Of a DNA stretch of 41,829 nt, positions 30,326 to 41,000 are shown piece after piece. How positions within the stretch are numbered: position 1 is the first letter of the stretch; every line of letters begins with the position of its first letter. The DNA is from Candidatus Nanopelagicales bacterium (GTDB lineage Bacteria > Actinomycetota > Actinomycetes > S36-B12), in NCBI GenBank assembly GCA_017857705.1, contig JAFMCP010000009.1, positions 1-41,829 on the forward strand. Reading direction: 5' to 3'. Made by a program: the position numbers and the translations under genes. The notes beneath the pieces were generated by a model. It saw only the letters and a program-made list of their open reading frames with translations, did no database searches and was not told where the DNA came from.

Positions 30326-31774
30326 ATGAGCAACTTTCAGGTGAGAGTGCGCGGTCCGTGGGCTGTGCTTCTGGGCGCTTCCCTGCTCATTTCGCTCATG
30401 ACCGCCCCTGCTACCGCGAATCAATCAGACCCCCTGGAAGTTTTTTACAACCAGTCCCTGAAGTGGACCAAATGCGGCAAAGCTTCCTGCACCTTCGTAA
30501 CCGTGCCTTTGGATTATCAGCAACCAGATGACTTCACCATAACATTGGCAATCCGTCGGATCGGGTCACCGGATTTACCCCCATTAATCATGAACCCGGG
30601 TGGTCCCGGATCAGAGGGCACCGCATTCACCCAAAGCATCGCGGCATCTCTTGATTCCTCCGTCACCGACGCTTTCACACCCGTAGGTTTCGATCCGCGG
30701 GGAACCGGAAAATCGGCTCCCGTGAAATGCTTCACCGGCCCTAGTGCCAATAAGTGGCTGAGAATTGATTCAACTCCGGATACTAAGACTGAAATAGCAA
30801 ATTACATGTCGGCGGCAGCAAAGATTTCCCCAGCTTGCCAACGGATGTCGCCTGACATCGTCGCCCACATTGGGACTGAAAACACGGTTCGAGACATGGA
30901 CATTGTTCGGGCAACGTTGGGTAGTCAAAAACTCAATTGGCTTGGATTCTCCTATGGCACATCTTTGGGAACCCGTTATGCCGAACTTTTTCCTGACAAA
31001 GTCGGACGAATGGTACTGGATGGCGCAGTTGACCCTTCCCTTAATTCAATGGAATTGTCGCGGGGACAATCGAGAGGGTTTCAAAAGGCTATCGGCCGAT
31101 TCAACGGGCAATATCCTGGCTCAATAACCATGATAAACAGACTTCTGCGTGCCCTGGACAGAACTGAAATGGATACTGAGGGATCACAAACTCTGACACA
31201 GAGTGAAGCAACTACTGCAATCTTCTTATCAATGTACAGCCCCTCGTTTTGGCCTTCATTGCATGAGGCTTTACAAGAAGCGTCACAAGGGAATGGCACA
31301 CTTCTTCAAGAGTTGTCCTACTACGCTAATGACCAAATTACACCCACTAAATTTTCGAGCAACGTCCTCTCCGCATTCATTTCAATAAATTGCTGGGACT
31401 ATCCACCGACTCCTGGAGCTACGGAACTTGCCCGAAGCGCGCGCCAATTTTCACGGAAAGCCAAAGTGCCTGAACTTGCACGTGCGATGAGCTGGGGTAA
31501 CGCACCTTGTAGCACTTGGTTTGAACACTCTTCCATTAAGCCAGCGCCAGCCGAAACGACGACGAGTGCCCCAATTTTGATTATTGGGACGACTTACGAC
31601 CCAGCCACTCCGCTAGCCTGGGCTCGCGCATTACATGAACAATTGCCCACAAGTTCGCTACTCACATTTGTCAGTGACGGACACACTGCATATTTGGGTG
31701 GCAGTACTTGTGTTGATCAGGCTGTTGACAATTATTTGCTCACCGGCGTGGCACCGAAGACTAAAACATGTTAG
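30326..31774 (+). CDS. secreted alpha/beta hydrolase, tripeptidyl aminopeptidase (TAP)-like
   Basis: 482 aa; signal peptide (AVLLGASLLISLMTAPATANQ), LIMNPGGPGSEG, GFDPRGTGKSAPVKC, GFSYGTSLGTRYAELFPDKVGRMVLDGAVDP, C-terminal DPATPLAWARALHEQL; RBS AAGGAG. Confidence 0.9.
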   Translation: MSNFQVRVRGPWAVLLGASLLISLMTAPATANQSDPLEVFYNQSLKWTKCGKASCTFVTVPLDYQQPDDFTITLAIRRIGSPDLPPLIMNPGGPGSEGTAFTQSIAASLDSSVTDAFTPVGFDPRGTGKSAPVKCFTGPSANKWLRIDSTPDTKTEIANYMSAAAKISPACQRMSPDIVAHIGTENTVRDMDIVRATLGSQKLNWLGFSYGTSLGTRYAELFPDKVGRMVLDGAVDPSLNSMELSRGQSRGFQKAIGRFNGQYPGSITMINRLLRALDRTEMDTEGSQTLTQSEATTAIFLSMYSPSFWPSLHEALQEASQGNGTLLQELSYYANDQITPTKFSSNVLSAFISINCWDYPPTPGATELARSARQFSRKAKVPELARAMSWGNAPCSTWFEHSSIKPAPAETTTSAPILIIGTTYDPATPLAWARALHEQLPTSSLLTFVSDGHTAYLGGSTCVDQAVDNYLLTGVAPKTKTC

Positions 31775-32697
31775 AGATCAGATTCCTTGTCAGCCTCTTT
31801 CGCTGAATCAATTTCAGCTAAAAAGGCCTCAACCTGGGCGGCTATTTGATCTGCGCTCGGGATATCAGCATCGGCGACACCACCTGCACCACTGTTTAAA
31901 GCTTCGGCGATCTGGTCGTATTGGCCTTCGAGTGCCTGAACTACCGCAGCAAATTCCTCATTGCCAGATAACTGCTCAGTGATGTTCGCGAGAGACTTTG
32001 CAGCTAACTCGGTGAGGTCCCCGCGAGGGATCGCGATATCGGGACCAGCCATCAATCCATCGAGCAGTGCCAAGGCTCCTTGGGGGTAATCAAACTGGGC
32101 TAGATAGTGAGGCACTTGTGCGGTTATCCCCATCGATTTCAATCCAGTCTCCCCCAAATGCAACTCCATCAGCGCCCCAACGTGACCAGGCACTTCAATC
32201 TCACCAATTACCGAGCCAGCGCCAAAGATGAGTTCTGGATCGTTGCTATGGACCGTGAGCCCCAATGGGCGAGTGTGCGGCATCGGCCACGGGATAGCTG
32301 AAACACCAACAGCCAACTCTACGTTGTATCTATTGACAACGACATCAATTGCGGCGAGAAATCTATTCCACTGGTAGTCAGGCTCGGGACCAGAGACAAG
32401 GAGAAAACGTTTCCCATTTGCATCGAGAACGTCATGGACTTCTATGCGGGGAAATTCAACTGACGAAAAGTGATCGACAATGAATTGCATTTTGGGGCGT
32501 CGAGCGCGGTAGTCGATCAATTCGTCGATATCAAAACTGGCAATCAGCGTGTGATCACAGTTTTCAAGAATATGCTCCGCGAGCTGTCGAACTCCACCGC
32601 CTGCATCGACGAAACCACTAAAGGCGTGGATAAGTGTTGGTGGCTCAGCAAACTGGACTGCCTCATGAAATGTAATTAGTTCCATTGGATCACGCAT
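31771..32697 (-). CDS. PAC2 (proteasome assembly chaperone) family protein
   Basis: 308 aa; AFSGFVDAGGGVRQLAEHIL, DELIDYRARRP, VSGPEPDYQWNRF, GVSAIPWPMPHTRPLGLTVHSND, HYLAQFDYPQGALALLDGL. Confidence 0.85.
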   Translation of the reverse strand: MRDPMELITFHEAVQFAEPPTLIHAFSGFVDAGGGVRQLAEHILENCDHTLIASFDIDELIDYRARRPKMQFIVDHFSSVEFPRIEVHDVLDANGKRFLLVSGPEPDYQWNRFLAAIDVVVNRYNVELAVGVSAIPWPMPHTRPLGLTVHSNDPELIFGAGSVIGEIEVPGHVGALMELHLGETGLKSMGITAQVPHYLAQFDYPQGALALLDGLMAGPDIAIPRGDLTELAAKSLANITEQLSGNEEFAAVVQALEGQYDQIAEALNSGAGGVADADIPSADQIAAQVEAFLAEIDSAKEADKESDL

Positions 32698-32816
32698 TTA
32701 CACTCCTCCCACTCGGCTTTAAGTAAACCACGGTTCACGCCCAGAAGTTCACCGACAATCAGAACACTTCGCCACAGGCATAAAATCAAAGTGGGCCGGC
32801 ATCCTAGGTTCCATAG

Positions 32817-33080
32817 TTAGTCGAGTTCTTGGGCCGGCTTTTTCGGGGCTGTTTTCTTCGCAGTCGCTTTTTTCGGCTTTGACTTCTTTTCCGAAGGCTC
32901 CACGGTCGGTGCCACAATTTCAATCGGGGATTCCGTGATTGGTGCCTGAATTGGTGCAACTGCCGCTGGCCATGGATCGACTTCTACCTCGTTGGCCGCG
33001 ATAACTTGATTGCGTTTCCACCACACAAATCCACCAACGCCCAGCACGGTAATGACTATTAATGCCAAAATCTTTTTCAT
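32817..33080 (-). CDS. small single-TM protein with Lys/Ala/Pro-rich tail, hypothetical
   Basis: MKKILALIVITVLGVGGFVWWKRNQVIAANEVEVDPWPAAVAP...KKSKPKKATAKKTAPKKPAQELD; N-terminal half resembles DLW-39-like actinobacterial proteins by eye only. Confidence 0.5.
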   Translation of the reverse strand: MKKILALIVITVLGVGGFVWWKRNQVIAANEVEVDPWPAAVAPIQAPITESPIEIVAPTVEPSEKKSKPKKATAKKTAPKKPAQELD

Positions 33081-33131
33081 GGAGTTAACCGTAACACCAA
33101 GTCGCGATAACCCCACAGAATTGGGGGAACG

Positions 33132-34292
33132 TTATTTTTCTGACTTCAAGTAGCCATGAAAGGCCTCCTTCGCTTGGGAACTGGAAAAAAATGATTCTTG
33201 TTCGGTATCGGGCAAGGAGATGGCGTATTCACAGACTTTCAACCACGCGAAACCGATCGCCCGGGTCAAGGTAGCGGCAACCGTGCCAGAAATAACAGAT
33301 CCAACAACGATTCCACCGGGTAAATAACGCAGCAAGTGAGTCGCGACGTATCGACCCGCGTAGGTAGCTCCACCGGTAAAAATCGCGCTTCCAGCCATGG
33401 ACAATGCGCGCGCACGCGAACTTGGGAGCCCATAAATTGCTGTGACCCTCGCGATCATCGCAATCTGATTGGGTACCAACAGGGCTGCGTCGGCGACAGG
33501 GATCGGAACGGTGCCAATCCCACTTGCCACCACGGTCGCTTGCTTAATGACCGCGGCGGCCGCGTCTTTTTTTCGCCTGGTATCAACACCTTGTGCAGCA
33601 GTCAGCGCAGTTTGAGCCGCTAGCGGAACGACGTCATATGTGGCATTCAATAATTCCTGAAGTCCATAGATAACGGTGTCGTTAAATGAATCCGGCAAGG
33701 CATTCGTCAAAAAAACTTTTCCATCGCCGAAGGTTGGTAACTTTAAGGATTCAATATATTTCGCAAAAGCAACCGCATCCGGGTGAACCTCGAGTGCGCC
33801 ATCACGTTGTTTTACCGGAACCTGCGACATGACAATGATCACGGGCAAACCCAACGCGGCAATGGCGGAAATAAAGGATTGCTGGGCAACCTCAAATCGT
33901 CGGTCAGAGCTTCGAATTAAGTACCAAACTGCATGAATTCGCTGATCCATTGGCCCACTGTTTGACTTGCTGACAATACGATCAAGACCCGTCAGAATTG
34001 CGTCCCCAGAGGTGCCCATTTCAAATCCTTCTGAGTCATATATGCCGAGATATCCGTTTGGGTGTCGGTAGTAATTCATCCCCTTAGTGACGGGCATGCC
34101 AATCCCGGTCGACGCGATCGCTTGAGCGAAAATGGCATTGAGCAAGGTGGATTTACCGCTACCGGTCTTTCCAAAAATAGCTAAGTTAAAGCTACCGAGG
34201 GACTCGAATGCTTTCTGCAACTCATCATTAAATAGACCGGCTAGCGCGGTCGCATCCAAATTTAGCGGGAGTCGCTCCTGCTCGTTGGCCAC
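33132..34292 (-). CDS. GTPase with C-terminal DUF697-like membrane-associated domain
   Basis: 386 aa; P-loop IFGKTGSGKSTLLNAIF, G3-like YDSEGFE; C-terminal Ala/Gly-rich hydrophobic domain (TVVASGIGTVPIPVADAALLVPNQIAMIARVTAIYGLP). Confidence 0.78.
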   Translation of the reverse strand: MANEQERLPLNLDATALAGLFNDELQKAFESLGSFNLAIFGKTGSGKSTLLNAIFAQAIASTGIGMPVTKGMNYYRHPNGYLGIYDSEGFEMGTSGDAILTGLDRIVSKSNSGPMDQRIHAVWYLIRSSDRRFEVAQQSFISAIAALGLPVIIVMSQVPVKQRDGALEVHPDAVAFAKYIESLKLPTFGDGKVFLTNALPDSFNDTVIYGLQELLNATYDVVPLAAQTALTAAQGVDTRRKKDAAAAVIKQATVVASGIGTVPIPVADAALLVPNQIAMIARVTAIYGLPSSRARALSMAGSAIFTGGATYAGRYVATHLLRYLPGGIVVGSVISGTVAATLTRAIGFAWLKVCEYAISLPDTEQESFFSSSQAKEAFHGYLKSEK

Positions 34293-34335
34293 CCAAACAC
34301 CTTACCGCGTGATTGACTCGGGTTATGGTAGGTAA

Positions 34336-34908
34336 ATGACGAGAAAAACAGCGCCCCACAGGCTGCGCTCCATTGCTGTTGTCGTCGTCATCTTTGGAAT
34401 ATTAGGTCTTGGTGTTTACTCTTTAAACAAAATAATTCCCAGTTCCATAAGAGAAGATATTTTGGGTGCACCGGTAACTATTCCGGTCGAGTATGCCGCG
34501 TTAATTCGAGATTCAGCTAAGCGATGCCCCGCAATTTCCGAAGAACTTTTGGCCGCACAAATCCACGCTGAGAGCGGTTTCGATCCAGTCGCAGAGAGCC
34601 CTGCAGGCGCTCAAGGAATCGCGCAATTCATGCCCTATACGTGGAAGCACTATGGCATAGATGGTGATGGTGACGGCGTGATCGATGTTTGGAATCCTGA
34701 AGATGCAATCCCCTCCGCAGCTCGGATGAATTGCATCAATCGAAAGGGGGTCAAAGGCCTTGATGGTCCTCGATTGAAAAACACTTTCGCCGCCTACAAC
34801 GCTGGCATTGGATCCGTCCTGAAATACGGTGGCATTCCACCATTTCCTGAGACTGAGAATTACGTTGAAAAGATTTTCACCAACAGTGAAACGATCACCT
34901 GGCCATAA
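34336..34908 (+). CDS. lytic transglycosylase (SLT domain)
   Basis: 190 aa; N-terminal TM/signal, AAQIHAESGFDPVAESPAGAQGIAQFMPYTWKHYG, DGDGDGVIDVWNPEDAIPSAA, AAYNAGIGSVLKYGGIPPFPETENYVEKI. Confidence 0.9.
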   Translation: MTRKTAPHRLRSIAVVVVIFGILGLGVYSLNKIIPSSIREDILGAPVTIPVEYAALIRDSAKRCPAISEELLAAQIHAESGFDPVAESPAGAQGIAQFMPYTWKHYGIDGDGDGVIDVWNPEDAIPSAARMNCINRKGVKGLDGPRLKNTFAAYNAGIGSVLKYGGIPPFPETENYVEKIFTNSETITWP

Positions 34909-34917
34909 AGAATCCCT

Positions 34918-35724
34918 CTATTTGATTACCATAATTGATTGCAGGTTTTCCACGACAAGTCGCCCATCGGGTGTCCATAATCTCCGCAGTTCACTCATGA
35001 ATCCGCCATGAACCGAACTGACGGAACTCTCGTGAAGTAGCGGGGAGCGCTCTCCAGTGATTGGTTGAATATTTCGTGCGTCAATGAGCAAATTTGCACT
35101 GAAAGAGACTGTCGCAACAGGGCGCATGGTCTTCATCAATGTGTAGGGCGAAGGCCACCAAGCATCCACAATGGACAGTAACTGCGCCGGAGTCCAAGAC
35201 TCTCCTGCTACTGTTTTTTGTGGGAGATTGATCCAGCCCAAAACGGCCGCGTCCGTTCCCATGGTTGGCAGTGGTGTGATCGGACGGAACTCCAAGTGTT
35301 GTCCAAAGTCCGGGCCAAAGGGCGGCCTAATCGGCACTATCTCCACTTGATCGTGTTCTGGCACTTGAGGAAATATTGCTGTGCCCCACTTTTCACAGGG
35401 GGGATCAAATTCCAAATTTTTGTCTTCACCCGTGACAACCTGCCCGAATGCAACTGTGAGGTTTTCACTCTCACGAACAATGTCGACCTGCCACATTGAC
35501 ATGGCGGATCCTCTTCGAATCAAGCGAGTGAGAACTCGATGTGGCTCAGGAAGCACCGGTTCGGGAATTTGAACGGTGATCGACCGCACTTCGCGTCCTG
35601 CAACCTCATTGCACACAACCGCTTCCACCATCGTAAGAATTGGGAGCCCACCCCAGACGCCACGACCTTGCTGCCACGTGTCAGGGACTTCCCACATCGA
35701 CTCGAAAGTGGGTTGCTCACTCAT
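34918..35724 (-). CDS. acyl-CoA thioesterase-like (hotdog-fold) protein
   Basis: 268 aa; GVWGGLPILTMVEAV, LTRLIRRGSAMSMWQVDIVRESENLTVAFGQVV; double-hotdog/TesB-like pattern. Confidence 0.65.
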   Translation of the reverse strand: MSEQPTFESMWEVPDTWQQGRGVWGGLPILTMVEAVVCNEVAGREVRSITVQIPEPVLPEPHRVLTRLIRRGSAMSMWQVDIVRESENLTVAFGQVVTGEDKNLEFDPPCEKWGTAIFPQVPEHDQVEIVPIRPPFGPDFGQHLEFRPITPLPTMGTDAAVLGWINLPQKTVAGESWTPAQLLSIVDAWWPSPYTLMKTMRPVATVSFSANLLIDARNIQPITGERSPLLHESSVSSVHGGFMSELRRLWTPDGRLVVENLQSIMVIK

Positions 35725-37103
35725 CAGGCACTTGCGGGTTTTGCATCCGCAAGGGAACCGCTTCCCTCATTTGTATTCGTGTTGACATTTGCACTACCTG
35801 AGTACAACGCTGATTTTTTGAGCCACTTGTTCCACGAGATATTCCACAAACCACCTGGACCATTCCATGGTTCATTTGTAGTGCCACCCGTGTTCGTGTA
35901 ATAAATTACATCTCCTGGGATGGTCTCGTCATAGATCCACTGCGCGTCATCCTCGAACATATTTGTACAACCATGTGAACCGTTATAAACACCCAAACGG
36001 CCATAGGCCCATTTTGCCGCGTGAATAAATTCACCTGTCGGCGTTAACCGGGTATTCCATTTCGCATCCAGTTCATACTGATCCTCAGGTTCAGTGAGAC
36101 CTAAGGACTCGCTTCGATAAACTTTGTCTGCTTCCTTGGAAGTGCTGACGACTTTTGTTCCGTTGCGCGTTTCCCATTCGTCTTTCCCAAGTGAAACTTT
36201 AAAGGTTTGAACCTTAACTCCGTCGACAAAAACCTTCATCTTTTTGGTTTTACCATCAACTTTGGCGATAAACGAGCGCGCAGTTTGAAATGTATATGTT
36301 GTATTGAGTTTAGCTAATCCAATGAGCGACTTCGACCCACTTTTTCCGAGAATCGTTCTACCAAGCGATGAAGCAATTCGAATTGTTGATTTTCCTGGCC
36401 AATATTTTTTGGGACGAAAGACTGCAGACGTCTCATTAAGCCAGCCCCATGCACCAATAACTGGGACGAGTTTTCCACTCGGCAATTGAGCTGAGACGAC
36501 CAAGTTCTCTTCTACTATTTTTTTGTCTGAAATTCGAGTGGAGAAAACAATCTTGGGCAACACCCCTACTCCCACTCTGACTTTTGATCCGTCGACGCCC
36601 AGTGAATTACTCGCAGCGATGAATTTGGCATTGACCCAGATTCGATTCTTTGGAAGTTTTTTTGGCTTAGCAGGATTCGTAGCCAGCGGAGGTTGGGTTG
36701 TTGCCACTACGGGACCCACAACGGCACTCGCTGCTAGGCCTTGAGTAGATCGCATGTACACGCCATAACTGCGCAATGGCGCCAAGCTAGAGAGCGGGCA
36801 AGTTCCTTGGATCGGACTTCCCACAACTGCGCCGTCTGTAATCGGGAGTGCTGGACACGCGAACCAATTCACCGTGTCCACAGAAATTTGATAGACGATT
36901 GGCGAATCTGCGTTAAGGCCAAGATCGGGAACCTTAGCGCTGTAAACAACATCGAGAACTGTTGCACTTGCTCCAGGTGTCACGGAAATAATCGAAGGAG
37001 GTGAAAGTTCGCTCTCTTGGGCCGTGGCCGGCGCTGACAGAAGCAGGCCAACAATTGAGGCGAGAACCCCACCCATCACAACAGCGCGCGCCGAGCCTTG
37101 CAT
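35724..37103 (-). CDS. L,D-transpeptidase (YkuD family), secreted
   Basis: 459 aa; signal peptide, Ig-like N-terminal region, GEFIHAAKWAYGRLGVYNGSHGCTNMFEDDAQWIYD (catalytic SHGCTN). Confidence 0.92.
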   Translation of the reverse strand: MQGSARAVVMGGVLASIVGLLLSAPATAQESELSPPSIISVTPGASATVLDVVYSAKVPDLGLNADSPIVYQISVDTVNWFACPALPITDGAVVGSPIQGTCPLSSLAPLRSYGVYMRSTQGLAASAVVGPVVATTQPPLATNPAKPKKLPKNRIWVNAKFIAASNSLGVDGSKVRVGVGVLPKIVFSTRISDKKIVEENLVVSAQLPSGKLVPVIGAWGWLNETSAVFRPKKYWPGKSTIRIASSLGRTILGKSGSKSLIGLAKLNTTYTFQTARSFIAKVDGKTKKMKVFVDGVKVQTFKVSLGKDEWETRNGTKVVSTSKEADKVYRSESLGLTEPEDQYELDAKWNTRLTPTGEFIHAAKWAYGRLGVYNGSHGCTNMFEDDAQWIYDETIPGDVIYYTNTGGTTNEPWNGPGGLWNISWNKWLKKSALYSGSANVNTNTNEGSGSLADAKPASA

Positions 37104-37196
37104 GTACTTTTCCCCTAATCCTGACGCTGGTGGTTAAACAAAACTGTATTTATGTCTTGGCAAGGATAAGCACGTTAGGAGATTTAATTCAACCGG

Positions 37197-37949
37197 CTAC
37201 CAAGGAATGACTTGCCGGTCCTCCCAAAGCAACCCCGTGAGAGGAGATTTATCCTCTCCCAACTGCTGCTCCCGACCTGCTAGGTCGGTTTGAGCGAGCC
37301 ATGTGACTGTTTCTGCCCCCTGATCAGCCGAACGAGGCGCATCAGGACCTCCCATCGGCGTCCGGCAATGGTTTGGACACACGGCGTCAACGAGCACCCC
37401 CCGAGATCCCCATCCCGTTTCCGCCGCAAAATTACGAATCAGGGCGTTTAACGCGGCCTTGCTCACCCGATACGGGGCCAATCCACCACTTGTGCCCGGA
37501 CCACTAAAACGTCCCAAACATGCTGAGAGTGCAATGACTCTGCCCGAGCGGGCTGCCACCATGGGCGGGGCAAAATTCGTCAAAGTGTTCACAACTCCAA
37601 AGAGATTGATCCCCATTACCCGTTGCCACTCCTCACTCGAGGATTTCAAGGTTTTTGACATTTTCTCGCTCATTACTCCAGCCGAACACACCAAAACCTG
37701 GGGCTGCGCCAATGGGCCTAGACGCTCCCGCAGCAGCGAAACCGCCGAGGCGTCCGCGAGATCAGCACCCTCACCGACAGCATCAATTCCCAGATCGCGC
37801 AGTTGCGCTGCAGCGCGCTTGCCACTTTCGGTTGCGCTTCCTAGAACCGTGACGGTAAATCCACTCAATCCCAGTTGCTTGGCAACGGCAAAGCCAATAC
37901 CTGAGGCTCCCCCTGTGATCAGTGCTGAGCCTTGATCCGCATTCTCCAT
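37197..37949 (-). CDS. SDR family oxidoreductase
   Basis: SALITGGASGIGFAVAKQLGLSG, VLVCSAGVMS, VIALSACLGRFSG, APYRVSKAALNALI (YxxxK); ATG at 37949 fits the family N-terminus (track ORF extends to 38006). Confidence 0.85.
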   Translation of the reverse strand: MENADQGSALITGGASGIGFAVAKQLGLSGFTVTVLGSATESGKRAAAQLRDLGIDAVGEGADLADASAVSLLRERLGPLAQPQVLVCSAGVMSEKMSKTLKSSSEEWQRVMGINLFGVVNTLTNFAPPMVAARSGRVIALSACLGRFSGPGTSGGLAPYRVSKAALNALIRNFAAETGWGSRGVLVDAVCPNHCRTPMGGPDAPRSADQGAETVTWLAQTDLAGREQQLGEDKSPLTGLLWEDRQVIPW

Positions 37950-38055
37950 TTCATTAGCCTTCCCTACATTGAGCACTTTCGCACCCTCACAGGCGCCCAT
38001 GAACACTGCGTCATAGGGTTATGTCGCAATTAGGTCGTCTGCGAGAGGAAACAAC

Positions 38056-41000
38056 GTGGCCAACGCGAGCTCTGAGCCTCCCGACCAATTTGGACCCAAT
38101 GATTGGCTCGTTGATGAGCTGTATCAGCAATTTCTGAATGACCGGACCTCTGTTGATCCTGCTTGGTGGGACTTCTTCGACGGGTTCACACCTCAAGACC
38201 CGCATGCGGTGATTACGCCAAGTACGCCAATTCCGACGCCAGTCGTTCCCGATTCTGGTGCCGCTGCACCCACTTCAGCAAAAGTGACTGAATCAACTAC
38301 GTCGACCAAGTCAGTCACGCAAAACTCTTCGTCGGACAAAATCGAGCGGCTCAAGGGTGGTGCAGCCCGGGTAGTAACCAATATGGAAGAAAGCCTGAGT
38401 GTCCCGACAGCCACGAGTGTGCGTTCACTACCCGTGAAACTTCTTTTTGACAATCGAGTAGTGATTAACAACCACCTTGCGCGCGGTCGAGGTGGAAAGG
38501 TGTCATTCACTCATATCATTGCCTACGCACTCGTGCAGGCAATCAAATCGCAGCCCGAAATGAATTACGCTTACGAGGAACTGGATGGAAAGCCAGCGGT
38601 CCGACTAAATGCGGATATCAACATTGGGCTGGCTATCGACATCTCGAAACCTGACGGAACCCGTCAGCTACTCGTACCCAACATCAAAGCTGCTCAAAAC
38701 ATGGACTTCGCATCTTTTTGGGCGGGCTACGAAGATATTGTTCGACGCGCACGCTCAAATAAATTGAGCGTGGAAGACTTTGCTGGAACCACTGTCAGTC
38801 TCACAAACCCTGGCACGATTGGAACAAATCACTCAATCCCACGCTTGGTCAAGGGTCAAGGCGCAATCATTGGTGTTGGTTCAATGGAATACCCGGCTCA
38901 ATGGCAAGGTGCTTCAGAGGAATCAATCGTTCGTAATGCTGTCTCAAAAATTTTGACACTTACTTCGACCTATGACCACAGGATTATCCAAGGTGCGCAA
39001 TCGGGAGAATTCCTTCGAAAAATGCACTCCTTGATCCTTGGCGAGGATGACTTCTACGTCAATATTTTCCGGGATCTTCGAATTCCTTACGAACCCATTC
39101 AGTGGGCCGTTGACATCACCGCTAATCACGAGACAGATCTTGATAAAAACGTCCGGGTCCAGGAAGTAATCCATGCTTTCCGTGTTCGCGGCCACCTCAT
39201 GGCTGATATTGACCCGCTCGAATACCACCAGCGAATGCATCCCGACCTTGACGTTCTCTCCCACGGATTGACACTCTGGGATTTAGATCGTGAGTTTGCA
39301 ACAGGCGGTTTTGGCAACGAACCCCTGATGAAGTTGCGACGGATCCTAGGTGTGCTTCGAGATTCGTACACACGGACCGTGGGAATCGAATACATGCATA
39401 TCCAGAGTCCAGAAGAACGCAAATGGATTCAGGAGCGAGTCGAACAGCCGCATGTAAAACCGCATCCTGCTGACCAACTTCGGATACTTCGAAAGCTGAA
39501 TGAAGCCGAGGCTCTGGAATCCTTTTTGCAGACAAAATACGTTGGTCAAAAACGTTTCTCTCTCGAAGGTTCAGAATCACTGATCCCCATGCTTGATGAA
39601 ATCTTGGCTCAGTCGGCCAATAACGAAATCCTCGAAGTGGCAATAGGCATGCCACACCGCGGTCGCCTTAATGTCTTGGCCAACATTGCAGGCAAGTCAT
39701 TCGGGCAAATTTTTCGTGAGTTCGAAGGCGAATACGCTGAGAATTCCGTTCAGGGCTCCGGTGACGTTAAGTACCATTTAGGAACAACGGGCTCATATGT
39801 TTCAGCTGAAGGTGGTTACACCTCTGTCTATCTGGCCGCCAATCCATCGCACTTGGAAGCCGTCGATCCAGTGCTTGAAGGAATCGTGCGCGCCAAACAA
39901 GATCTATTGCCAGCCGATCGTCGCCATGACATCTTGCCAGTTCTTATTCACGGCGATGCGGCTTTTGCTGGTCAAGGAGTTGTGGCGGAGACTTTGCAAC
40001 TCTCTCAGTTGCAGGGGTACCGGACTGGGGGCACGCTTCACATCGTTGTCAATAATCAGGTTGGTTTCACCACCTCCCCCCGGTACAGTCGATCTTCGGT
40101 CTATTCGACCGATGTTGCGCGCATGATTCAAGCACCAATTTTCCACGTGAATGGTGACGACCCGGAGGCGGTGATCTTCGTTGCTAAACTTGCCTTCGAT
40201 TTCCGTCAAGAATTTGGTAAAGATGTGGTAATTGATCAGGTCACGTACCGCAGACGTGGGCACAATGAAGCCGACGATCCTTCGCTGACTCAACCGCTCA
40301 TGTACGCGATTATCGATAACAAGCGCTCTGTAAGGAAGCACTACACAGATTCGCTTATCGGGCGCGGAGACATCACCCTTGAAGAGGCTGAGGAAGTACT
40401 CAAGCACTTCCAGGAACAATTAGAAAATGTGTTCCAAGAAACACGGATCGATGAGCCCGAGGCTGAATTCAGTGCGCGTGCAAAGGCAATTATTGAAACG
40501 GGTCAACTCAACCTGGTTCCTCAAGTTCCTTCGCAGGATGTAGATACTTCCATTACCCAGGCTCAAATTGACACGGTGATCGAATCCCAACTGACATTGC
40601 CTGAAGGTTTCAATGTCCATCCACGACTTGCACCTCAGCTTCAGCGTCGCGCCCAAATGGTTGCTGATGACACAATTGATTGGGGCATGGGCGAGGCCCT
40701 CGCTGTTGGATCACTGCTCATGGAGGGACGGACTGTTCGCCTTGCGGGGCAGGACTCACGTCGCGGAACATTCGGGCACAGGCACATGGTCATTGTTGAC
40801 AAGGAAACGGGCTGGCAATACAAGCCACTCAAGAAGTGCTACCGGGATGGCGGAAAGCTCTACGTTTACGACTCATCTTTGAGCGAATTCGCCGGACTTG
40901 GATTTGAGTACGGCTACTCTGTCGCCCGCCCCGACGCACTAGTGATGTGGGAAGCGCAATTTGGTGACTTCGCTAATGGCGCGCAAACCATCATCGATGA

